Below, in pieces: positions 7,518 through 14,882 of a DNA stretch of 16,562 nt. Origin of the DNA: DASUFI01 sp036274635. GTDB lineage: Bacteria; Planctomycetota; B15-G4. The notes beneath the pieces were generated by a model that was given only the letters and a program-made list of their open reading frames with translations, did no database searches and was not told where the DNA came from. How positions within the stretch are numbered: position 1 is the stretch's first letter; each line of letters opens with the position of its first letter. The stretch lies in NCBI GenBank assembly GCA_036274635.1, contig DASUFI010000139.1:1-16562 (forward strand). Reading direction: 5' to 3'. The translations under genes and the position numbers were made by a program.

Positions 7518-10500
7518 ATGGCCCACCACCTCGGTGTCGACCGCGGCGGCACGTTCACGGACGTCGTCGACCGCGCCCCCGACGGCCGCCTGATCGTCCG
7601 CAAGCTGCTCACCCGCGCGCCCGACGGAGAGGACGCGACCGTCCGCGCGCTCCGCGACCACGCCACCGCGCGCGGCGCCGCCTCGCTGGCCGAGCTCCGC
7701 CTCGGCACCACCGTCGCCACGAACGCCTTGCTCGAGCGCCGCGGCGCGCGGGTGCTGCTCGTCACCACGCGCGGCTTCGCGGACCTGCTGGAGATCGGCA
7801 CGCAGGACCGGCCGGACCTCTTCGCGTTGCGCATCGAGAAGCGGCCGCTGCTGCACGAGCGCGTGCTCGAGGTCGACGAGCGCGTGCTCGCGGACGGCAG
7901 CGTGCGCCGTGCGCCCGACGAGGCCGCCGTGCGCACGGGGCTGGCCGAGGCGCGGGCCGCGGGCCTCGACGCGGTCGCGATCCTGCTCCTGCACTCCTGG
8001 CTGCGCCCCGATCACGAGCAGCTCGTCGCGCGGCTGGCACGCGAGGCGGGCTTCGCGCACGTGGCCGTCAGCCACGAGGTCTCGCCGGAGATCGGCGCGG
8101 TGCCGCGCGGCGAGACGACGGTGATCGACGCGTACCTCACGCCGCTGCTGCGCCAGTACCTGGCCGGTGTGCGGGCGGCGGCGGGCGGGGCGCGCGTGCT
8201 CTTCATGCAGTCCGGCGGCGGCCTCGCGGACGCAGCCCACGCCGCCGGCAAGGACGCGCTGCTGTCGGGGCCGGCGGGCGGCGCGCTGGCGGTGGCACGC
8301 GTGGCGGCGCTGTGCGGCCTGCGCGGCGCCATCGGACTCGACATGGGCGGCACGAGCACGGACGTCTGCCGCGTGGAGGGCGGCGAGCCGCTGCGCGAGC
8401 ACGAGACGCTGGCGGGCGGCGTGCGCGTCCGGGCGCCGGCGCTGCACATCCACACCGTGGCGGCGGGGGGCGGCTCGCGGCTGCGGCTGGCCGATGGTCG
8501 CTATCAGGTCGGGCCCGACTCGGCGGGCGCGCAGCCGGGGCCGCGCTGCTACGGCCGCGGCGGCCCGGCCACGGTCACCGACGCGAACCTGCTGCTCGGC
8601 CGCATCCGCCCCGAGCACTTCCCCCACCTGCCGCTGGACGTGGAGGCCGCGCGCCGCGCGCTCTCGGCCTTCGGCGAGCCGCTGGCGGCGGCGGCGGGCT
8701 TCCTCGAGGTGGCCGACGAGGCCATGGCCGGCGCGATCCGCGAGGTGTCCGTGGCGCGCGGCCACGATCCGCGCGACGACGCGCTGGTGGTCTTCGGCGG
8801 CGCGGGCGGGCAGCACGCCTGCGCGCTGGCCGAGAGGCTGGGCATGAGCGAGGTGGTGGTGCATCCGCTGGCCGGCGTGATGTCCGCGTGGGGCCTGCTG
8901 CTGGCGGACGTGCGCCACCACGAGGTCGAGCCCGTGCGCGGCGCCGGCCAGCCGCCCTTCGCGCCGGCGGAGGCGCGCGCGCGGGCGGCGCTGGCGGCGC
9001 AGGGCGTGCCGACGGAACGCGTCGAGCTGCGCCGCTCGGTGGACGCGCGCTACGCCGGCACGGACCACGCCCTCACCGTTCCGTGGAGCCGGAGCTGGGC
9101 GCAGGACTTCGAGGAGGCGCACCGGCGGGCCTTCGGCTTCGCGCACGCCGGGCGGCCGGTGGAGCTGACGGCCGCGCGCGTCGACGCCGTGGCGCACGCG
9201 GCGCTGGAGGACACGGCGCCGCGGGAGGAGCGGCCCCACTCGCCGCCGCCGCACCAGGCGGGCTCGAGCTACGGCCCGCCGGCCGGTCCGCGCGACGCGC
9301 GCGCCTGGCCCGTGTGGCGCCGGGCGGACCTGCAGCCCGGCGCGACCATCGCGGGCCCCGCCGTGCTCGTGGAGGACAACGCCACCACCGTCCTCGATCC
9401 CGGCTGGACGGCGCGCGTCGACGGCCACGGCTGCCTGCGACTGCTGCGCGCGTCGGTCGTCGCAACGGTGGGCGACACGCTGCGCCACCCCTCCGACGAC
9501 CCCGTGGGCCTCGAGATCATGGGCCGCCGCTTCATGGCGCTGGCCACCGAGATGGGCGAGCAGCTGCGGCGCACGTCGCACTCGGTCAACATCAAGGAGC
9601 GCCTCGACTTCTCCTGCGCGGTCTTCGACGCGCGGGGCGGCCTCGTGGCCAACGCGCCGCACATCCCCGTGCACCTCGGCGCCATGGGCGAGACCGTGCG
9701 CGCGCTGCTCGAGGGCCAGGCGCTGCGCGACGGCGACACGTGGGTCACCAACGACCCCTTCCGCGGCGGCAGCCACCTGCCGGACATCACCGTGATCTCG
9801 CCGGTCTTCCGCATGGGGCGCCTGGCCTTCCTCGTCGCCAACCGCGGCCATCACGCGGACGTGGGCGGCCCCACGCCGGGCTCGATGCCGGCGGCCTCGC
9901 ACTCCATCGCCGAGGAAGGCGTGCTGCTCTCCGAGGTGCTCTTCGTGCGCAACGAGCAGGCGGACGAGGCGGGCCTGCGCGCGCGGCTGCAGGCCGCCGG
10001 CGTGCGCGGCGTCGACGAGCGCCTCGCCGACCTGCGCGCGCAGGCCGCCGCCAACGCGCACGGCACGCGCCGCCTGCACGAGCTGTGCGACGCGCTGGGC
10101 ACCGACGTGGTGGAGGGCTGGATGGAGCGCCTCGCCGACAACGCCGAGGCCGTGATGCGCGACGTGCTGGACGGCCTGCTGCATGGGCGCGAGGCGGCGC
10201 ATTACGAGTTCGCGGATGGGCTGGACGACGGCGCGGCGGTGCGTGTGGCCATCGACGTGCGGCGCGGCGCGGGCGGGCCGGAGGCGACGGTCGACTTCGC
10301 CGGCTCGGCGCCGCAGCACGCGGGCAACCGCAACGCCCCGCGCGCCGTGGTCGTGGCCGCCGTGCTGTACGTCTTCCGCACGCTTGCCGCGCGCCCCATC
10401 CCGCTCAACGCCGGCGGCCTGCGCCCGCTGACCCTCCGCGTGCCCGAGGGCTCGCTGCTGGATCCGCAGCCACCCGCGGCGGTGTGCGGCGGCAACGTCG

Positions 10501-10970
10501 AGACCAGCCAGCGCCTCGTGGACGTGCTCTACGGGGCGCTCGGCGTGCTGGCCGCCGCGCAGGGCACGATGAACAATCTCACCTTCGGCGACGGCAGCTT
10601 CGGCTACTACGAGACCCTCTGCGGCGGCGCGGGCGCGGGGCGCGGCTTCGACGGCGCCAGCGCCGTGCACACGCACATGACCAACACGCGCCTCACGGAC
10701 GTCGAGGTGCTCGAGCGGCGCGCGCCCGTGGTCGTGCGCGAGTTCTCGGTGCGGCGCGGCAGCGGCGGCGCCGGCCACTGGCGCGGCGGCGACGGCGTCG
10801 TGCGCTCGATCGAGTTCCTGCGGCCGCTGGCCGTGAGCCTGCTGGCCGAGCGGCGGCGCACGCGACCCTTCGGCCTGGCTGGCGGTCAGCCGGGCGCGGC
10901 GGGCGAGGACGAGATCGGCCCCTTGGGCGTGACCATCCGCACGCCCGGCGGCGGCGGCTTCGGCCGCTGA
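7518..10970 (+). CDS. 5-oxoprolinase/hydantoinase family protein, fused HyuA-HyuB
   Basis: The family uses ATP to open 5-oxo-L-proline or hydantoin-like rings. This 1150-aa protein fuses both subunits. The HyuA-like half carries the ASKHA ATP-binding loops DRGGTFTD (8-15) and GLDMGGTSTD (273-282), plus GTTVATNALLER and AGGGS. The HyuB-like half begins near 663 (GLEIMGRRF) with SVNIKERLDFSCA, TNDPFRGGSHLPD (744-756) and the RGHHADVGG and PGSMP motifs. It ends in the family's glycine-rich TPGGGGFGR. Length is close to the usual 1200-1290. The ATG at 7518 is chosen because homology starts there; upstream in-frame ATGs (7413, 7482) would add unconserved residues. Substrate is not certain: no pxpABC genes or transporter lie nearby, and hydantoinases and acetone or acetophenone carboxylases share this fold. 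Codon use is typical of the GC-rich genes here. Confidence 0.93.
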   Translation: MAHHLGVDRGGTFTDVVDRAPDGRLIVRKLLTRAPDGEDATVRALRDHATARGAASLAELRLGTTVATNALLERRGARVLLVTTRGFADLLEIGTQDRPDLFALRIEKRPLLHERVLEVDERVLADGSVRRAPDEAAVRTGLAEARAAGLDAVAILLLHSWLRPDHEQLVARLAREAGFAHVAVSHEVSPEIGAVPRGETTVIDAYLTPLLRQYLAGVRAAAGGARVLFMQSGGGLADAAHAAGKDALLSGPAGGALAVARVAALCGLRGAIGLDMGGTSTDVCRVEGGEPLREHETLAGGVRVRAPALHIHTVAAGGGSRLRLADGRYQVGPDSAGAQPGPRCYGRGGPATVTDANLLLGRIRPEHFPHLPLDVEAARRALSAFGEPLAAAAGFLEVADEAMAGAIREVSVARGHDPRDDALVVFGGAGGQHACALAERLGMSEVVVHPLAGVMSAWGLLLADVRHHEVEPVRGAGQPPFAPAEARARAALAAQGVPTERVELRRSVDARYAGTDHALTVPWSRSWAQDFEEAHRRAFGFAHAGRPVELTAARVDAVAHAALEDTAPREERPHSPPPHQAGSSYGPPAGPRDARAWPVWRRADLQPGATIAGPAVLVEDNATTVLDPGWTARVDGHGCLRLLRASVVATVGDTLRHPSDDPVGLEIMGRRFMALATEMGEQLRRTSHSVNIKERLDFSCAVFDARGGLVANAPHIPVHLGAMGETVRALLEGQALRDGDTWVTNDPFRGGSHLPDITVISPVFRMGRLAFLVANRGHHADVGGPTPGSMPAASHSIAEEGVLLSEVLFVRNEQADEAGLRARLQAAGVRGVDERLADLRAQAAANAHGTRRLHELCDALGTDVVEGWMERLADNAEAVMRDVLDGLLHGREAAHYEFADGLDDGAAVRVAIDVRRGAGGPEATVDFAGSAPQHAGNRNAPRAVVVAAVLYVFRTLAARPIPLNAGGLRPLTLRVPEGSLLDPQPPAAVCGGNVETSQRLVDVLYGALGVLAAAQGTMNNLTFGDGSFGYYETLCGGAGAGRGFDGASAVHTHMTNTRLTDVEVLERRAPVVVREFSVRRGSGGAGHWRGGDGVVRSIEFLRPLAVSLLAERRRTRPFGLAGGQPGAAGEDEIGPLGVTIRTPGGGGFGR

Positions 10971-10971
10971 C

Positions 10972-11784
10972 TCACGACTCGCCGCGCTCCCGCTTGCCCT
11001 GCTCGTACATGTCCTCGGCCTGGGGCATGAGCTCCTGCATGTGCTCGATGCGCGACTCGTCCGAGGGGTGCGTGGAGAGCAGCTCGGGCGGCTTGGAGCC
11101 GCCCATCTCGGACATGCGCTGCCAGAGCGGAATGGCTGCATGCGGGTCGTAGCCGGCCCAGGCCGCGATGTAGAGGCCCAGCTCGTCGGCTTCGGCCTCC
11201 TGCGTGCGCGAGTAGGGGTAGAGCACGCCGAGCGTGCCCACGCCCACAAGCGCCGCCATGACCGCGTTCTTCTCCTCGGGCTTCATGTCGGAGAGCGAGG
11301 TGGCCGTGACACCCAGGACCACCGAGAACACGATGTCCTGGCTCATGCGCTCGGCGCCGTGCCGCGCCACCGCGTGGCCGACCTCGTGGCCCACCACGAT
11401 GGCCAGCGCCTCCTCGTTTTGTGTGACTGGCAGCAGGCCGCTGTAGACCGCCATCTTGCCCCCCGGCATGCACCAGGCGTTGACGGTCTTCGGGTCGTCG
11501 ATGAGCTTGATCTCCCACTCGAACTCCGCCGCGGGCTCGGGATTCAGCTGCGTAGCCGCGTCCGCGATGCGCTTCCCCACGCGCTGCACCATCTCGTAGT
11601 CCGGGCCCGACGTGATGAGCTTCGCCTCCTTCAGCTCGCTCTGGTAGCCCTCCTCGCCAAGGCTCATCTCCGTCTCGAGCGGGATGAACCGCAGCTGCGA
11701 GCGCCCCGTGCCGGGTACCGTGGCGCAACCGGCCAGCAGCACCAGCGCCGCCGCGCGCACCCACCGGACAAGCGGTGATCTCAT
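10972..11784 (-). CDS. M48-family metalloprotease, lipoprotein
   Basis: The 270-aa protein is a predicted membrane-anchored zinc endopeptidase of the kind that degrades damaged or misassembled envelope proteins (LoiP/YcaL/BepA-like). A lipoprotein signal with lipobox LAGC (17-20) predicts lipid attachment at Cys20. HEVGH (133-137) gives two zinc ligands and the catalytic Glu. ExxAD with Glu196 (EAEADELG) gives the third ligand. NAWCMPGGKMAVYSGLL (102-118) and STHPSDESRI (237-246) are conserved M48 blocks. No TPR region follows, so it is the short form. The ATG at 11784 is preceded by AGGAGAG at good spacing. The stop is 1 bp from the oxoprolinase stop on the other strand. It is divergent from the small Cys-motif gene. 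Confidence 0.95.
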   Translation of the reverse strand: MRSPLVRWVRAAALVLLAGCATVPGTGRSQLRFIPLETEMSLGEEGYQSELKEAKLITSGPDYEMVQRVGKRIADAATQLNPEPAAEFEWEIKLIDDPKTVNAWCMPGGKMAVYSGLLPVTQNEEALAIVVGHEVGHAVARHGAERMSQDIVFSVVLGVTATSLSDMKPEEKNAVMAALVGVGTLGVLYPYSRTQEAEADELGLYIAAWAGYDPHAAIPLWQRMSEMGGSKPPELLSTHPSDESRIEHMQELMPQAEDMYEQGKRERGES

Positions 11785-11920
11785 CGGCTACTCTCCTGAG
11801 CGCGGCCGCCCGCCGCTCGGCGCCAGTATGCCCTCGCGTGAAGCGCCCAGCACGCCCGGCAGCACACCCGCCCGACGCCAGCTAGACTGTGGCCCTCCGC
11901 GCGCCACGCCGATCACCAGC

Positions 11921-12184
11921 ATGCCCTCGACCCAAGCCCCACGCGCACACCTGCTCCAGCACCCTCGCTTCAAGGAGGTGCTGGCCCGCGCCATGCGCAA
12001 GCACGGCCTCGAGGACTACTTCTCCTACGCCGTGGTCAAGATCGTGACGGGCGAAACCGACCCTCGCACGGTGATCTGCTGCAACACCGGCTGCCATCCG
12101 TGCGCGAAGGATTACCTCGGCGCGGCGGAGGACACCATCAAGGGGCTGCAGGAGAAGAAGCGCTGGTGGCCGCTGTGGGGCTGA
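11921..12184 (+). CDS. Small protein of unknown function with CC-x3-C-x2-C motif
   Basis: The 87-aa protein is not recognised. It has no signal peptide or membrane segment, so it is likely cytoplasmic. Cys53, 54, 58 and 61 form CCNTGCHPC, which could bind zinc or an iron-sulphur cluster or act as a redox CxxC (CHPC). The first 40 residues look helical and charged, and the end is Trp-rich (RWWPLWG). Codon use (third positions almost all G or C) supports real coding. The ATG at 11921 is chosen because the in-frame upstream extension is low-complexity and overlaps the divergent M48 gene. No SD precedes it; TAGACT at 11883-11888 could be a -10 box. Its stop directly abuts the convergent gene's stop (TGATCA). 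Confidence 0.7.
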   Translation: MPSTQAPRAHLLQHPRFKEVLARAMRKHGLEDYFSYAVVKIVTGETDPRTVICCNTGCHPCAKDYLGAAEDTIKGLQEKKRWWPLWG

Positions 12185-13471
12185 TCAGGGGGTGCGGTGC
12201 AGCTCGGCGGTGACCGTGGGCAGCCTGGCCTCCGGATCGCCGAGGATGAGGTCGCCGGAGCCGGTCCATTCGGCGTAGCCCGGGCAGCGGATGTGCAGCT
12301 CGTAGCGGCCTGAGGCGCGCTCCGACCAGATCGTCTTGAGCAGGGCCATGTCGCCGTAGACCTCGCCGCGCACCTCGTGGACGGACACCCGGTCGGGCAT
12401 GCCGCCGCCTGTCTCGCGCAACTCGATGCTGCCCTCCTCGACCGGACGTGACGAGACCGCATCGGAGACGTCGACGACGAGGCCGGCCACGCGCTGCAGC
12501 ACGATGGTGCCCACCCGCTCCACCACCAACTCGCCTTGGACCTTGCGGGTCTGCGTGGCGTAGCCGGGGACGGCGATCACCAGCAGCGTGTCGGAGGGCT
12601 CGTCGGCGCCGACGAGGAAGCTGCGCTCGAGCCCGCGCCCGAGCGGCAGCTGGAGTGTTATCCGCTGCGGGTCGTGCTCCGCTGGCTGGACCTCGCCGGC
12701 CACGGCAGCGAGCGGGTCGAACACCTCGCCCCAGTCCGGCACGGACGCCCGCAGGTGGATGCAATTCGTGATCAGGTGGACATGCTCGGGCGCCGGCTCC
12801 GTCGTGCCGGCGGGCTCGAGCTGCCCTTCCACCCAGAAGCACGCGTGGCGCGGGCCGACGAGCTCGACGCCGTCGAGGCCGCCGGGCGGGACGGCGAGGT
12901 AGACGGTGCCCTCGTTCGCGATGAATCCGACGCCGACGCCCGGAGCGCCCTTCAGGTCGCGCTGCAGGGTGGCGATGTCGCCTTCCCCCGGCCCGAGGAG
13001 CTGAACGAGCTGCGTGCCGGCGCGGACGTCGGCGAGCGTGAAGCTCCCGTCGGCGTCGGTCGTGGCCTCGAGCGCGCGCCCCGTCGCGCCGGGCGCAGGC
13101 CTCGCCCCGGGCGGGTCGGACAGCCGTACGAGGTGACCGACCAGCGGCTGGCCCCGCGCGTCGATCACGCGGCCGGACAGCACGCGCGCCTCGTCGGTCG
13201 TGTCGGGGACCTCCGGCGGCGGCTCGCTGGCCTCGGGCGCAGGCGCGGGTGGCGCGGTGCTCGGCTCGTGCGCTGCGGGTGGCACCTCGGCCACCGGCTG
13301 CGGCTGCGGAGGCGGAGGCGGGAGTGGGTGCGTGTCAGGGGCAGGGAGCGAGCGCGCGCCGCCAACGGTCGCCTCGGGAGCTTCCCAGTCGCGCCCCACC
13401 CACCACCACGTCGCCAGCACGATCAGCAGGGCCACCGCGCTGAAGGCGGCGGTCTTCCGCCGGTTCACCAC
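12185..13471 (-). CDS. Membrane-anchored protein with Pro-rich linker and carboxypeptidase-regulatory-like domain (paralogue A)
   Basis: The 428-aa protein has an N-terminal membrane anchor (about 8-25, ending LATWWW), a Pro/Ala-rich spacer (about 42-90) that would hold the rest away from the membrane, and a regulatory-like domain (98-165: SGRVIDARGQPLVGH, DADGSFTL). A beta-rich C-terminal module follows, with VGPRHACFWV (205-214), FLVGAD (285-290), LQRVAG (325-330), RASGRYEL (385-392), GYAEWTGSGDL (398-408) and AELHR (422-426). Most of these signatures recur in the next gene upstream, so the two are tandem duplicates. No catalytic motif is evident; a structural or binding role is likely (inference). 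The start is uncertain: GTG at 13471 or 13468 gives an N-terminus like the paralogue's MVRRG. TTG at 13507 would add 12 residues. None has a good SD. Confidence 0.85.
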   Translation of the reverse strand: MVNRRKTAAFSAVALLIVLATWWWVGRDWEAPEATVGGARSLPAPDTHPLPPPPPQPQPVAEVPPAAHEPSTAPPAPAPEASEPPPEVPDTTDEARVLSGRVIDARGQPLVGHLVRLSDPPGARPAPGATGRALEATTDADGSFTLADVRAGTQLVQLLGPGEGDIATLQRDLKGAPGVGVGFIANEGTVYLAVPPGGLDGVELVGPRHACFWVEGQLEPAGTTEPAPEHVHLITNCIHLRASVPDWGEVFDPLAAVAGEVQPAEHDPQRITLQLPLGRGLERSFLVGADEPSDTLLVIAVPGYATQTRKVQGELVVERVGTIVLQRVAGLVVDVSDAVSSRPVEEGSIELRETGGGMPDRVSVHEVRGEVYGDMALLKTIWSERASGRYELHIRCPGYAEWTGSGDLILGDPEARLPTVTAELHRTP

Positions 13472-13611
13472 GGCCGCGACGCCAGCTGGACCCGCGGCGG
13501 CTCGCAACAGCCGGTGCCAGGGCCGTGCATCGAGAGCTGCATGTCGCCCGGCCTCTCGTCGCTGCGCTCACCCGCCACACGCACCTCCAGACGCACATCG
13601 TGCCGCAGCAT
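13465..13611 (-). CDS. Possible 48-aa mini-ORF between the two paralogues
   Basis: In the gap between the tandem genes, an ATG at 13611 opens a 48-residue frame. It ends at a TGA (13467-13465) that overlaps GTG 13468 of the next gene as GTGA, a common translational-coupling arrangement. Third positions are about 87% G or C (6 of 48 codons end in T, none in A). The product contains RLEVRVAGER, then a Gly-Cys-Cys stretch. There is no clear SD and no recognised domain. It could be a coupling leader or a chance frame in GC-rich DNA. Confidence 0.25.
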   Translation of the reverse strand: MLRHDVRLEVRVAGERSDERPGDMQLSMHGPGTGCCEPPRVQLASRPW

Positions 13612-13624
13612 GATACGGGGGAGG

Positions 13625-13638
13625 CAGCCCGGCGGCTG
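13625..13638 (-). terminator. Short hairpin after paralogue B
   Basis: On the minus strand CAGCC-GCCG-GGCTG (5-bp stem) lies 5 nt after the stop of the gene ending at 13644. No T-run follows. It is weak and may only reduce, not end, read-through into paralogue A. Confidence 0.2.
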
Positions 13639-13643
13639 GGCGA

Positions 13644-14882
13644 TCAGCGGGCGCGGTGAAGCTCGGCCCGCACGACGGGCGGGCCGTCGGCATAGCGGCC
13701 AATGACGAGCTCGCCCGAGCCGGTCCAGTCGGCGTAGCCGAGCGCGCGGACGCTCAGCTCGTAGCGGCCTGACGCGCGCGTCGACCAGAACTCGAGATAC
13801 TCGTAGTAGTCGGCCGACAGGTCGAGGCGAGTGACCCGGTCGGGCTGACCGCCGCCCAGCTCGCGCACGGTGGCTTCGCCGATCGTCACGCCCGAGTTGT
13901 CGTTGGCGTCGACGATCGAAAGAGCCAGCCCTGCCACGCGCTGCAAGGTGAGAGCCGGCGCTTGGCGCAGCAAGCCGAGCTCGGTGATGTCGGCGAACTG
14001 CGAGCCGAAGCCGTCGCAACCCACGACGAGTCGCGTGTCGCCGTCCCTATCCGCACCGACGAGGAAGCAGTCGTGCCGCCAGCGCTGGTAGCTGGGCAGG
14101 TTGAGGTGCAGCACCGGCTCCGCGACGTCTGGCTCCGGAGGCGGAGCCTTCCAGTCGCTGCAGGGCGGGAGCGGAAGTGGCGCCGCGGGATCCTGGAGAC
14201 GCGGGACGACCATGGTGAAGTGCCACTGCTTCAGCTCGGCGGGATCGACGGGCGCAATGGCGCACCCCTGCACCCAGAAGGCTGCGTGCCGCGGCCCGAC
14301 CACGGATGCGTCGATCAGCCCCGCATCGGCGATGGACATGTACATCCGACCCTCTGCCGCCTCTCGCAGGACGCGGCCGTCGTCCGTCAACACAGGCAGA
14401 TCGCCCCCGCCCGGTCCGCGCAGCTTGAGCAGCTTGGTTCCCGCCGCGATGCCGACGAATGCAAAGTGACCATCGCGCCCTGATTCCACCTGGGATTCCA
14501 GCGTCAAGCGCGCAGACTGCTTGCCTTCCTCGACGACATAGAGTTGAAGCAGGTGATTCGCGAGTGGCTCGCCGCGCCCATCGATCGCCCAGCCGCGGAA
14601 GAGCCGCGATGTGCCGTCGGGCGTGAAGCGTGGATCAGCCGGCCGTCGCTCGGCGGCTGCTGCGGTCGGAGCAAGGACCGGCGGCTCAGCCTTCGTCGCG
14701 GGCGTGGCAGGCCGCGGCTCGAGGGGTCGGGGCAACTCGACGCCGCCAGCCCGGGCAGCGGTGGCTTCGATCACCGACGCGTCGCCGCTGGCCGCGTGGC
14801 CTCGCGTCAGCCACCAGGTCGCAAGCCCGGCAAGCAAGACCGCCATGGCGACGCCCGCGAAGAGCGCCCCCCGCCTCACCAT
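13644..14882 (-). CDS. Membrane-anchored protein with carboxypeptidase-regulatory-like domain (paralogue B)
   Basis: The 412-aa protein has a single N-terminal anchor (about 6-25, ending LATWWL), a Pro/Ala/Glu-rich linker (about 45-92) and a regulatory-like domain (95-155: FRGWAIDGRGEPLANH, GRDGHFAF). Its C-terminal beta-rich module carries VGPRHAAFWV (195-204), FLVGAD (273-278), LQRVAGL (313-319), RELGGGQPDRV (340-350), RASGRYEL (369-376), GYADWTGSGEL (382-392) and AELHR (406-410), nearly the same set as paralogue A. Function is unknown; an envelope structural or binding role is inferred. The ATG overlaps the upstream gene's stop as ATGGTGA and has no SD, so translation probably depends on ribosomes finishing the upstream gene. 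Cysteines at 207, 241, 272 and 289 could pair outside the cytoplasm. Confidence 0.87.
   Translation of the reverse strand: MVRRGALFAGVAMAVLLAGLATWWLTRGHAASGDASVIEATAARAGGVELPRPLEPRPATPATKAEPPVLAPTAAAAERRPADPRFTPDGTSRLFRGWAIDGRGEPLANHLLQLYVVEEGKQSARLTLESQVESGRDGHFAFVGIAAGTKLLKLRGPGGGDLPVLTDDGRVLREAAEGRMYMSIADAGLIDASVVGPRHAAFWVQGCAIAPVDPAELKQWHFTMVVPRLQDPAAPLPLPPCSDWKAPPPEPDVAEPVLHLNLPSYQRWRHDCFLVGADRDGDTRLVVGCDGFGSQFADITELGLLRQAPALTLQRVAGLALSIVDANDNSGVTIGEATVRELGGGQPDRVTRLDLSADYYEYLEFWSTRASGRYELSVRALGYADWTGSGELVIGRYADGPPVVRAELHRAR

Noticed and set aside
7373..7936. Upstream extension of the propeller gene to 7936
   Set aside because: It runs antisense through the oxoprolinase N-terminus, and the export signal begins at 7372 after a strong SD.
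7469..11152. 1227-codon plus-strand frame overlapping the oxoprolinase gene
   Set aside because: An out-of-frame shadow with Arg/Ala-rich translation and no domain; the other frame carries all family motifs.
7503..11249. 1248-codon open frame on the minus strand opposite the oxoprolinase gene
   Set aside because: It is antisense to a well-conserved gene; the lack of stops follows from extreme GC content. The translation is low-complexity Arg/Ala/His-rich with no motif.
11684..11920. N-terminal extension of the small Cys-motif protein
   Set aside because: The extension overlaps the start of the divergent M48 gene, is low-complexity, and lacks an SD; the ATG at 11921 is a better start.
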